This document shows, in pieces, positions 1 to 9,815 of a DNA stretch of 64,000 bases. The notes beneath the pieces were generated by a model, which saw only the letters and a program-made list of their open reading frames with translations, searched no databases and was not told the origin of the DNA. The stretch comes from Ehretia macrophylla. Taxonomy: Eukaryota; Streptophyta; Magnoliopsida; Boraginales; Ehretiaceae. Where the stretch lies: assembly GCA_037974665.1 (NCBI GenBank), contig CM075778.1, positions 28,028,001 to 28,092,000 of the forward strand, read 5' to 3'. Within the stretch, counting starts at the first letter, position 1, and each line of letters opens with the position of its first letter. A program made the position numbers and the translations under genes.

Positions 1-1536
1 TTTTACCAAGAAAACATTTGAAACTGTAATCTGTCCTTTGTAATTTTAACTCGACTTCATGAGAATACCTCTCCAGGCTTGTTATTGATTGAACTGAAAG
101 GCGAATTGTGTCCCAGGAATCTCTCATTTCTTTTCCCTGTCTTCCTTATTATTCTCTCTCTACAATTCTATCATCTCTTGTCCTCTTCACTTTCCCCATA
201 TCTTCCTTCAAGTCTTCTTTCTCTGCTCAGAATTTTTTTTTTTTTTCCCTTTAGCTGGCTGTTATGTTAGTTGTGGTGTGCCTTCTCTCCTCCATTTCCA
301 ATTAGTGTTCCTTTATTTATTTAATAATCGAGTATCACTCGGTTAGTTTATAACATCATAGTAGTCTCTGTATCCTTTCCCTCAATTATGTGGATTTGTA
401 TACCATTACACTGCTCCAATAAGAAGCATGACTGCATACATGGGCTCTGCAGTAGCACGTATCAGAATATGGTGATAGATTCAAAAGGCGAGAGAGAGAG
501 AGAGAGAGAGAGAGAGTCTTCTATCACAGTATAATCCTCTTTGCATAAGTAGTATTTCAGTAGTGAATACAAGAGAGCAAAACTAAGAATCACATTCAGG
601 AATATTCAGATGCCCAATAGTTTTGGCAGCTGCAAGAAGTCAATATGGCTTTGAAGAATATTCATGATCTCCTTACACTATCATCTACAATCAGATTCAT
701 TATAAATTCACAAATTACATGTTACATGTGTTTTATAAACGATCTTTATTTTAGTATATTTCTCAACTCAGCAGGTCCACATATTATGCCTTCTTCAGCA
801 TGGTATAATGTTCACTCATAACACTTTCAAAAAGAATATATTCATCAATAAACATAATCTACTCAACCAGTCAGCATGCTCATTTCAAGACTTATGTCCA
901 ATGCACAAGGAATGGACCATTTACCTCAACCCTTCATCATTATTGAGTATTCCGGAAGTCTCTAAGCTTCGGAGGCAAGCTTTTCGAGTAAGAATCGCCA
1001 AAGCTCCGCTGCGACTATCGTAACTCTCCTCTTGTGGAAGGAGTTGCCAAGCACTTCAACATATTTGCTCACTCCTTTGGCATCTGTGGGAGCTTCCATC
1101 TCTGCTTTTGACCTCTTGGAGAGCTTGTAGCCCCCAGAATGAGAACCCCTATCCTTCCCTTTATGTCAAAGAGTTGAACAAGCTCCTTTTGATGCTTCAT
1201 TGGATCATGTAATCTTGTCAAGAAAGCAGATGGTATACAGCGGGCATCCGTCCCCTGTAAGTGCGTATCTGCTTTCGATGATACTTGGAGTCACATTTTC
1301 AGGATCCGCACAAACATGGGATTTGGACTGAGATTAGATTTCCTGATCAAGTAAAAAATCAAAAAGTATATGTTATTCAAGAATTTGATACAGGTCTATA
1401 AGTCTCAAATGCTAGATGAAGGCATAGTGGCAGTGAGGCTAAAGGTCCAACATACTCCAAAAATGACAAATGGGAAAATTTGTATGTTTTTCATGAATGA
1501 ATGAAAAACTTCAATTGAATATCAAAGCTGAGTTTG
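1..1536. repeat. Duplicated block, copy 1 (partial)
   Basis: This stretch is nearly identical to 7173-9815, about 7.17 kb downstream in the same orientation. Relative to copy 2 it lacks two internal segments, 8081-8470 and 9016-9729. Homology starts at the window edge, so the true left end is unknown, and it stops at about 1536. A (GA)n microsatellite at 489-516 is shared with copy 2. Copy 1 lacks the 14-bp tandem duplication (CCACCAGTCTCTGT type) present near 7545. The block contains the 3' end of a minus-strand gene (see 962-1327). Confidence 0.9.
962..1327 (-). pseudogene. Terminal exon of an unidentified plant gene, copy 1 (pseudogene)
   Basis: Read on the minus strand, an acceptor-like TCTCAG at 1328-1333 precedes a 366-nt frame that ends in TAG at 962-964. 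Two protein-like parts are visible: an N-terminal piece with CADPENVTPSIIESRYALTG, and a C-terminal basic piece with KLSKRSKAEMEAPTDAKG followed by FHKRRVTIVAAELWRFLLEK. Two in-frame TGA codons lie in the low-complexity middle. The paralogous exon at 8532-8897 keeps the same length and frame with only one TGA, so this copy is the more decayed. The sequence upstream of the exon (higher coordinates) is lost after about 1536, so this is a 3' fragment. I do not recognise the family and infer no function. A host-derived pseudogene is the likeliest reading; a transduplicated fragment is the alternative. Confidence 0.5.
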
Positions 1537-1909
1537 AATACTGTCTACACATACGAGGGTATATTGAAGGCAACAAATAAAATAAAATAAAATAAAATTT
1601 CTCTGTAACAGTTTAAATTTTTAAATAAGGTAGTAATTTAATACTACTTCAAAATAAGCTCACTGAAAATGAACTTGAATACCTTCGAGAAAAGAAAAAG
1701 AAGAACTTCAATAACAGATAAATCTTTTATGTTTGGAAAATTTTCATCTCTTTCCATTTATTTACTGATCTAGATTAAATTTAAGAAATGATGATTAAGA
1801 AGCTAAATGGATTTCTGGCAAATTATGTTACTCCATAATGCCAAAAGCTAAATGTTTAGATTTTTGTTTCTCTATCTTATGTTGTCGAATTTAGAACATG
1901 GTTGTATAC
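1537..1909. other. Non-coding spacer
   Basis: AT-rich sequence with a short AAATA-type microsatellite near 1575-1600. No coding region or recognisable repeat end is visible. Confidence 0.5.
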
Positions 1910-2017
1910 TGTTGAGACGGGACACAAACACGAAAAACAACTGTTAAGGTAGAAAAATGACGTGTCGCAAGTGGTCTTCACGCTCCGCCTCTATGTCTGC
2001 AAAACAAAGAGAGCTTG

Positions 2018-2032
2018 ACGGGTCTAGCCCGT
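2018..2032 (-). other. Short hairpin in LTR transcribed region
   Basis: ACGGG and CCCGT pair around a 5-nt loop, next to the TATTAGCACTC motif. A differently sequenced hairpin sits at the same place in the LTR of element F (55028-55050). Confidence 0.45.
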
Positions 2033-2143
2033 ATTAGCACTCCGATGCTTAAGTTAGCTTCGTGCTTCTGCAGAGGAGGAAAATGTATATATGTGTCTAA
2101 GTGTGAGTATCAGATGTACCTCCCTTCCTTGCTGAATCTCCTG

Positions 2144-2153
2144 CCTTTTATAG
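2144..2153 (-). promoter_or_regulatory. TATA box of the minus-strand LTR
   Basis: Minus strand reads CTATAAAAGG. It is correctly placed to drive transcription through the hairpin and GCACTC motif toward lower coordinates. Confidence 0.5.
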
Positions 2154-2474
2154 GCATCTTGACTTGTGATTTAAAAGACAAGTCACATGGTTGCTGAGTC
2201 ACAAAGGAGATGTTATCATTGCAGCTGAGTCAAAAAGATTAAAGGTGCAGTAGTGGATCATCATTATAAACATGTGTGGATTATTAAAGGGCCAGTGGGC
2301 AATTGTTTAGATGGTTTAGTGGGAGGTTAGTTGTGGATTCTCTGAGTTTATGGAACAAAACATACCAGTACAAAAAAGGTAACTCAGACAATCCTACCTC
2401 GCTTGGCCCCAAAAAGAGTCTCTCCGCGCACGACGATCAGAGTCCGAAAACTCGAACTTGCCTCTGAAAATCCG

Positions 2475-2741
2475 TCCGAGGTCTACAGGACCTCGTGAAA
2501 TAAACGTCCGAGGTCCGTAGACCTCGCACGCAGCTGTCCGAGGTCCTTGGACCTCGGACATAATGTGTCGGAGGTCCTGGCCCTCGGACATCACTTGTCC
2601 GAGGTCCTTGGACCTCGGACGCAGCTGTCCGAGGTCCCTGGACCTCGGACACCACCTGTCCGAGGTCCCTGGACCTCGGACAAGATTATTCGAGGTCCTA
2701 TGGACCTCGGACCCTTCGTCCAAGGTCTCGGACCTCGGACG
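2475..2741. repeat. Array of nine palindromic units, about 31-bp period
   Basis: Each unit is TCCGAGGTCC, a 2-nt centre, then its reverse complement, separated by variable spacers of about 9 nt. Starts fall near 2475, 2506, 2537, 2568, 2598, 2628, 2659, 2690 and 2719. Inner units are almost perfect and outer units are degraded. The array lies inside the LTR at 1910-2824. Long frames on both strands across it are products of the repeat, not genes. Confidence 0.9.
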
Positions 2742-2895
2742 TTGCTGCGATGTAGACACCCTTTTCTGAACGAGGGGTCGATTTGTAATTTTGTAAAAGT
2801 ATAGGGATTTTATACATATCAACAACAAAAATAACATAAAATGTAACTTGGCTCGATCACCTCTTACTTACGTTCATGATCCCACCTATTAAATA

Positions 2896-3016
2896 TGTTA
2901 GAATAAGCACTTATTCCATACAGAAAAATTATAAAATTTTAGACCATTTTATAAGATCACGGGTTACTTCATTTAGCACCAATTAGTTTTAGGTTAGAAC
3001 CTCAGTTATCATAACA
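2896..3016 (+). repeat. TRIM terminal repeat 1
   Basis: 121 bp with TGTTA/TAACA ends. It shares the TTATAAGATC core and the CACCAATTA motif with the copies at 4103 and 4481. Confidence 0.8.
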
Positions 3017-3082
3017 TGATATCAAATGTGGGCCCTTGGTCAAGTTTTAATCATTCACGTGTGACTTGTTTCATGCATTGAG

Positions 3083-3889
3083 ATGACAACGAGTAGGGTT
3101 TAAATCCGAATCCCATGGGTATCTGACCCGATTATAAATCTGTTTACAAAACCAATGGAATATCTGTTAGGGTTTGGTTTTCACAATTGATTACCGACGG
3201 GTAGTCCGGTAGGGTTTGGTAATAGAAATTTAAAAAAACCCGAAACCCAAGTACCCAATTAGTAATTTAGTAAAAATAAATTAATAAAAATGTTTATATA
3301 TTTACATACATATACAAATAATATATTACTTAAGAAAAGATAATTTTTTAATATTGACCTAAGATTAATAGTTGTGGGATATAAACAAACTATTATTATT
3401 TATGTTTACCTTTTCTTTTTATCTAATTCAACTAATACAACTGCCCAATTATTGAATAATTCAAACGAAAATAATAATTTACAATTGTAACAAGTACTTG
3501 ATGTTCTTTTTTCTTCAAGTTATTTCATATTATTATGAAAAGATGATAACTACTCACCATAAAGATTTTGTTGAATGTTTTTATTAAGTTTAAATTTGAT
3601 AATAGACAATAAATTTAATTTACGTTTTATAATCCATTACGATTTGTCATTATTTTATTTTTTTCATTTCTTTAAAAACTTTTTAAGTTTTTCTTTAAAA
3701 AAATTCTTTTTTCTATTCATTAACGAGTTGGGTCGGGTATCCGCGGGTTTTTGAATATTTAATGGGTTTCGGTTTGGTAAGCAAAATCTAAACTTGACTG
3801 ATTTTCGTCACGGGTTTGTTAAAATATAATTTAAACGGGTTCGGATTTGGTTTTATAAATTTTAACGAGTATCCAACTCGTTGCCATTC
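3083..3889. mobile_element. MITE-like element inserted in the TRIM
   Basis: The ends are imperfect inverted repeats: GACAACGAGT near 3085-3094, and ACTCGTTGCC near 3876-3884. Both ends are followed inward by GGGTTT/GGGTATCCG-rich sequence, and the interior is AT-rich and non-coding. It interrupts the TRIM interior. I could not define a convincing target duplication, so the superfamily is left open. Confidence 0.55.
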
Positions 3890-3904
3890 CAATTCACGCA
3901 TCTT

Positions 3905-4480
3905 CAATCTTCCAAGTGTGGCTCATCTCAAAATTAGGTCCACTAGTGTTCAATCAACCACGTGTGACTCCTCTCCTCTTAGATCAGGTCACATGTGAGA
4001 AAGAGTGTTAAAATATAACACACTATAGAATTAGGTTTACATGTGTTCAATCTTCCGCATGTGACTCATCTCCTCTTAGATCAGGTCACATGTGAGGAAG
4101 AATGTTAAAATATAACACACTTTAATACCATCTTATAAGATCTTGAGCTATTTCACTTAACACCAATTGATTTTAAGATGAAACTCATGATTCTTAACAT
4201 AGTCTAGTTTTATTCATCTTTTATTATTTATCTTCTACGTGTATCCTACGCGTATTGAATCTTCCACGTGCGACCCTTTCCACGTATATCCTACGTGTAT
4301 TCAATCTTTCACGTGTATAATTCAATGGATGAAACCCATAATTCTTAACATGGTCTAGTCTTATTCACCTTCCGCGTGTATCCGACACGTGTTCAATCTT
4401 CCACGTGTGGCCTTTTCCACGTGTGTAATTCAATCTTTCACGTGTGACCTCTTTTAAATCAAGTCACACGTGAGAGAAAG
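3905..4480. repeat. Tandem, CACGTG-rich TRIM interior
   Basis: A unit of about 100 bp is repeated (near 3910-4020 and 4021-4126), each with CACATGTG or CACGTGTG palindromes and a GTGAGAAAGAG purine run. Downstream (4260-4480) are further CACGTG copies, including near 4266, 4309, 4402, 4418, 4440 and 4468. CACGTG is the plant G-box core; any regulatory role is inference. Confidence 0.7.
4103..4199 (+). repeat. TRIM terminal repeat 2 (internal copy)
   Basis: 97-bp relative of the 121-bp repeats, starting TGTTAAAA and ending TTAACA, preceded by a GTGAGGAAGAA purine run like a polypurine tract. It divides the TRIM into two internal segments. Confidence 0.65.
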
Positions 4481-4601
4481 TGTTAGAATATGCACTTATC
4501 CCACATAGAAAAATCATAAATTCCTAAACCATCTTATAAGATCGTGAGTTATTCCATTTAACACCAATTAATTTTAAATTAGAACCTTAGTTATCTTAAC
4601 A
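4481..4601 (+). repeat. TRIM terminal repeat 3
   Basis: 121 bp, TGTTAGAATA to CTTAACA, followed directly by the target duplication AAATA. Confidence 0.8.
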
Positions 4602-4606
4602 AAATA

Positions 4607-7172
4607 GTTCACTACTACTAAATAATGATTGTGGCCTTTTGAACGCCAGATGATTGTAAGAAAATCATCCTTCACACTCACGACTATTCCTTTACTTGAC
4701 TACACCATCTCTCACATCCAAATTACAAAGAGTGATTTGAAGTTCCTAACTCAAAGTTAGAAGGCCCAATAAACTAATAAATGTCCTATAAGAAAATTAT
4801 ATTTTTTTTCCAAGTTACTTCTACTTTAACTAGGGTTCTAACTTGTCTTTTTAATAAGGAATTGAGCTTTGAATTCGAACCACAAACCAACATATAAAAT
4901 GAACCTTATTTTTGGATGGCCAAGTCAGAATATTCCTAAAGCAATTGAGATGGAAATACTCAAAGACAGCCCAGAATCTCTTGTCATGCATTGTATCAAA
5001 GTATATGATATTTTGGATACTCAGGGCATGTTGAAAGCATAACAAAATGGGAAAAAGTATTACAAAAGGTGCTCCCAAGTGAAATGGAAGTAAAGAAGCA
5101 AAGAAAATTCGATAGCTGTCATGTCTGTTGTTATCAATAGCTTCACTTAAACTACTCAAAAGGTACTAATGATGCTGCAAATCTCATTACACTTCAGTTG
5201 TTGCTGTCTGTAACATGTAGAAAAGAGATACAACATGACAATTCAGAAAAATGGAGATCAAACAATGGATTTCTATTCATCATCAAATCATTGGAACAAT
5301 TTCTCATCTTTCCGATATGTGAATGTGTGCATGCACCAGCGTGACCGCGCCTCTTTGAGACCCCGAAGGGGGTGAGGGGGTTGTGGAGGGTGGTAAACAG
5401 AGAAGGGTCCTGTCAATTTGACAAGTTTACCACAGATGCTGGCATTGCGTGAACAAATTGCGCATATTTACTTTGTTGATTCTAATATTATCACTCATGA
5501 AATGAGCTAATCATCTAGCAAATATCGTTCATGTAATATTACTTGGCAAAACATGATGTACAAACACCGAGCTGCAAAATGGCCAAGTAAGGTACGTGGC
5601 CGATCCATGAGCTCTGTGTACAAACACGAGTCTCAGCCACAAATCCCTGAATTTGACCTACAAATGGTATGCATCATACTGCTAAACGAATAGAAACTCC
5701 AAAGCACATACTCTCAATAAGAATATTTACTTCCACTAGAACCCCAAAGTTATTCAATTCAGCATTAGGTAAGGAGTGATAATCAACTCTGAGGAGACAT
5801 ATTTGATAAGGTTAACTACCATGAGTGAGATAGTGAAGAGATCACCCATTATTTTCAGCTTTCGTGTTCATATTTTCTCTTTTGTTGATTCCAAAGTTTA
5901 AACATTTCAAAATGACTTGACAAGCAATCTGTTTCAATCCTAGTCAATTTCAATTTAAGACACTTTGAAAATACTCACCCCCATCATTTTTACAAGCAAT
6001 CTGTTTCAATCCTATTCTCCATTACATGAACAACATTACATGAACAATTATTGTCATTTCACTGATTCGTAACATGTCAGCAGAATATCACACTCATAAA
6101 GAACCAAAATGTATAATACTATTTTGCCAAATTGAAATATTCTTGCCCAGGAACAAGCAAAACAACAGTTAACTCGATCAAAGTAGATCATAACATTGCG
6201 AAACAAACAAGTATCGCAATTAAAATAAGGTATTGAAACTAGAACATTCCCTTTTACGCATGTTACAACTTCAGAGAATTTTGTGGAATATCAAGAGAGA
6301 GCAAATTCAAAAGCAGCATATTAGAACAAAACATTGAAAAATGCAACTAAAACCAAATGTTCATAAACACAATTATTTCTTCAAATACTTATTTCCAATG
6401 TACATATAATTAGCAAGTACAAGTATAGACTACCATATATTAGACAACAAATACATTCAGATACTTAATTAAACACACTCTCTCACTAAATATCCCTTTC
6501 TTCTGGAAATTAAATGTCAAGATTTCACGGAAATACAATTTTAGTTGGGGGATGGGGGTAAAGAGTATGACTTTCTTGCCATCTTTTCCAAGCATGCATT
6601 TCGTGGATTCTCAGTCTAGGAAAAGAAATGTTGATAGTTTGAAAATTCCCTTCGTCATAGTTCAGGACTGATACTGTTATTCATATTCTATTATGCCAAT
6701 TAATGTTACATCTTACATGACACTTGGTATTTGGTAATGAAAAGGCCTAAATATTTATTGTCAGAAAACAATGGCAAAGGCCTTTAAACATTTTCTTACA
6801 ACTACCAAGATATGTAGTGCATTTGTATACAAGAAAAGACCTTGAAAGGTTTTAAACTAAGATACTCATATGTCTTTGTACATATATCTATCTAACAAAG
6901 GGACATTAGAATAAAAGAGATTACGTTTGTGTACAATACACTTTGCCCATTAGTTCTCTAGTATCTCCGGAAATTGAAACATTTTCAAGACATTTTCTAC
7001 GCATAGTTGGAAACAGATTATTGGATGGCCATTTAATCCTGTACATCTTTAGCTAGACATAAGCCCAATGTTTCCAGTTCTCAGGATATCTATCATATGG
7101 GAGAAATCCCAAAATTCAATACCCAAGTTCATAAGCGGTAGAGAATGAGAAATCAAAGGAACCAAAGAAATC
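4607..7172. other. Non-coding spacer between the duplicated blocks
   Basis: AT-rich sequence with one short GC-richer patch near 5335-5400. The open frame at 4851-5159 on the minus strand has no recognisable domain. No repeat ends are evident. Introns or UTR of a host gene cannot be excluded. Confidence 0.4.
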
Positions 7173-7674
7173 TTTTACCAAGAAAACATTTGAAACTGTA
7201 ATCTGTCCTTTGTAATTTTAACTCGACTTCATGAGAATACCTCTCCAGGCTTGTTATTGATTGAACTGAAAGGCGAATTGTGTCCCAGGAATCTCTCATT
7301 TCTTTTCCCTGTCTTCCTTATTATTCTCTCTCTACAATTCTATCATTTCTTGTCTTCTTCACTTTCCCCATATCTTCCTTCAAGTCTTCTTTCTCTGCTC
7401 AGAAATTTTTTTTTTTTTTCCCTTTAGCTGGCTGTTATGTTAGTTGTGGTGTGCCTTCTCTCCTCCATTTCCAATTAGTATTCCTTTATTTATTTAATAA
7501 TCGAGTATCACTCGGTTAGTTTATAACATCATAGTAGTCTCTGTCCACCAGTCTCTGTATCCTTTCCCTCAATTATGTGGATTTGTATACCATTACACTG
7601 CTCCAATAAGAAGCATGACTGCATACATGGGCTCTGCAGTAGCACGTATCAGAATATGGTGATAGATTCAAAAG

Positions 7675-7709
<35 letters not shown>

Positions 7710-9815
7710 TTCTATCACAGTATAATCCTCTTTGCATAAGTAGTATTTCAGTAGTGAATACAAGAGAGTAAAACTAAGAATCACATTCAGGAATATTCAG
7801 ATGCCCAATAGTTTTGGCAGATGCAAGAAGTCAATATGGCTTTGAAGAATATTCATGGTCTCTTTACACTATCATCTACAATCAGTTTCATTATAAATTC
7901 ACAAATTACATGTTACATGTGTTTTATAAACGATCTTTATTTTAGTATATTTCTCAACTCAGCAGGTCCACAGATTATGCCTTCTTCAGTATGGTATAAT
8001 GTTCGCTCATAACACTTTCAAAAAGAATATACTCATCAATAAACATAATCTACTCAACCAGTCAGCATGCTCATTTCAAGTTTTGTCAGTCAATGAGATC
8101 AGCTAAACCTTAACTATGTAATGCCGGGCCATATATTGGAGTGCAGTATCTATTTATTTCCAGATAGCTAGAAGACTTACTAAATTAAAAAGGTTTGTGA
8201 CCCGAAGATCAGATGCAAAACTTAAAGTCCATTATCAAATATTCTCTGTAAATGCAAGTTCCAATTCTAGTTTCTCTTTCCAATTTTCCTTTGCTGCTGC
8301 AAGTAATAGTTGCAATAATAAAGTTTCAAGAAATTATACAACTTAGGAATTAATTGAAAGGTCACAGTTCAAAAGATTATTAGATGTAGATATACTACAG
8401 TATATCGAAAAGAATTTAACAAAAGAAAATGTGGAATCCTTTAGATAGAGAAAAAATAGACCTATCTCCGATGCACAAGGAATGGACCATTTACCTCAAC
8501 CCTTCATCATTATTGAGTATTCTGGAAGTCTCTAAGCTTCGGAGGCAAGCTTTTCGAGTAAGAATCACTAAAGCTCTGCTGCGACTATCGTAATTCTCCT
8601 CTTGTGGAAGGAGGTGCCAAGCACTTCAACATATTTGCTCACTCCGTTGGCATCTGTGGGAGCTTCCATCTCTGCTTTTGACCTCTTGGAGAGCTTGTAG
8701 CCCCCAGAATGAGAACCGCTATCCTTCCCTTTATGTTGAAGAGTTGAACAAGCCCCTTTTGATGCTTCATTGGATCATGTCATCTTGTCAAGAAAGCAGA
8801 AGGTATATAGTGGGCATCTGTCCCCTGTAAGTGTGTATCTGCTTTCGACGATACTTGGAGTCACATTTTCAGGATCTGCACAAACATGGGGTTTGGACTG
8901 AGATTAGATTTCCTGATCAAGTGAAAAATCAAAAAGTATATGTTATTCAAGAATTTGATACAGGTCTACAAGTCTCAAATGCTACATGAAGGCATAGTGG
9001 CAGTGAGGCTAAAGGTATGATAGAAAGTTCAGTAATGTATTTGATGGATTCTATAGATATATTTGGTATCAATGTATTACTTTTTTTATAGAAAAAAATA
9101 TATCAGCAACAGTCTTTTCCATCTTACTGATAATTAGGATGGAAGACAGTCACAAAAGCTCTTTCGCATCATTCGATATTAGCCCAAATGAATGTTGTTT
9201 TTTCACATATATTGATAAGGACTACAATTGAGCCGAAAACAGGATGAAGCATCAGTGACTGTCAAACTTTATTTGAAAACTATAAAAAAACACAAGGGGG
9301 ATGGATTTGAGCCTACCTTGCAGCCCTTTATATTTGGAATCTCTATCATACGCAATGAGAACAGGACCAACCCAGGTGGGTTAGCTCCAGTGGCTGTTGG
9401 CTTCATTAAACCCTTTGGTGGCACAGACTGATATTATAGCAGCATGCCTTCCTTTAAATAGGACTAAGTTGTTAACTGCTTTTCCACATCTAATTATTAG
9501 CAAGGGATATCACAAAGAAGATGAAAATGGAGCAACATTTCCAATACATAAATATTATGAGCTACATGGACAGACTGCACGAGAAAAAAAATGAAAAGAA
9601 GAAGAAGAAGAAGAAACTGATAGAGGAAATAACGATCAATGTAGTATTTACATGGAAGATACATAATTCATACATCAATCCATGTGTAAACAGTTATACT
9701 TTTTCAGACAATTAGTAATACAGATAAACAACATACACCAAAAATGACAAATGGGAAAATTTGTATGTTCATGAATGAATGAAAAACTTCAATTGAATAT
9801 CAAAGCTGAGTTTGA
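7173..9815. repeat. Duplicated block, copy 2 (longer copy)
   Basis: Same orientation as 1-1536 and nearly identical over the shared parts. Copy 2 holds two extra segments, 8081-8470 and 9016-9729, at sites where copy 1 is continuous. The GA microsatellite lies at about 7676-7707. Because copy 2 is longer and its exon has fewer stops, copy 1 is more likely a deleted derivative than the reverse. Confidence 0.9.
8532..8897 (-). pseudogene. Terminal exon of an unidentified plant gene, copy 2
   Basis: The minus-strand frame starts after an acceptor-like TCTCAG (8898-8903) and ends at TAG 8532-8534, giving 122 codons in one frame. A single in-frame TGA follows FCFLDKMT. The remaining C-terminus is protein-like: KLSKRSKAEMEAPTDAKG, then KYVEVLGNSFHKRRVTIVAA and a final LLEKLASEA. 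The middle is serine- and lysine-rich. The frame is preserved relative to copy 1 at 962-1327. Upstream exons would lie above 8903, but I could not place any with confidence. I do not recognise the family. It may be a recently dead gene, or a gene whose TGA is skipped by unrecognised splicing. Confidence 0.5.

Larger units (their letters stand above)
1910..2824 (-). mobile_element. Probable solo LTR of a Tat-like gypsy retrotransposon
   Basis: The segment has the inverted ends TGTTGA (1910) and TCAACA (to 2824). On the minus strand it runs from TGTTGATATG to a TCTCAACA end, with a TATA box at 2144-2153. About 110 nt downstream on that strand is a hairpin followed by a GCACTCCGATGCTTAAG-type motif. 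The same order (TATA, motif, hairpin) occurs in the LTR of element F at 54945-55690, which is why I place it near the Tat lineage. No matching 5-bp target duplication is visible at these ends and no internal domain is attached. It could be a solo LTR whose flanks have decayed or an LTR fragment. It carries an unusual palindrome array (2475-2741). Confidence 0.6.
2896..4601 (+). mobile_element. TRIM (terminal-repeat retrotransposon in miniature) with three terminal repeats
   Basis: Direct terminal repeats of 121 bp lie at 2896-3016 and 4481-4601, each starting TGTTA and ending TAACA. The flanking 5 bp are identical: AAATA at 2891-2895 and at 4602-4606. A PBS-like TGATATCAAA follows the first repeat at 3017, resembling a decayed site for initiator Met-tRNA. 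Purine runs (GAGAGAAAG) precede the last repeat. A third, internal terminal-repeat copy lies at 4103-4199, and a truncated start (TGTTAAAATATAACACAC) at about 4003. There is no coding capacity. A MITE (3083-3889) sits inside; without it the element is about 900 bp. The target duplication makes the assignment strong. Confidence 0.82.

Noticed and set aside
2475..2741. CRISPR-like repeat-spacer array
   Set aside because: The period is about 31 bp with 22-bp palindromes and spacers of about 9 nt, inside a plant LTR with no cas genes. The spacers are too short and the context is eukaryotic.
2394..2837. Overlapping open frames on both strands across 2394-2837
   Set aside because: They are translations of the 31-bp palindrome array; residues repeat with the DNA period and no family is recognisable.
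4851..5159. 102-codon minus-strand frame in the spacer
   Set aside because: No domain, membrane pattern or homologous second copy recognised; length is not unusual for AT-rich DNA.
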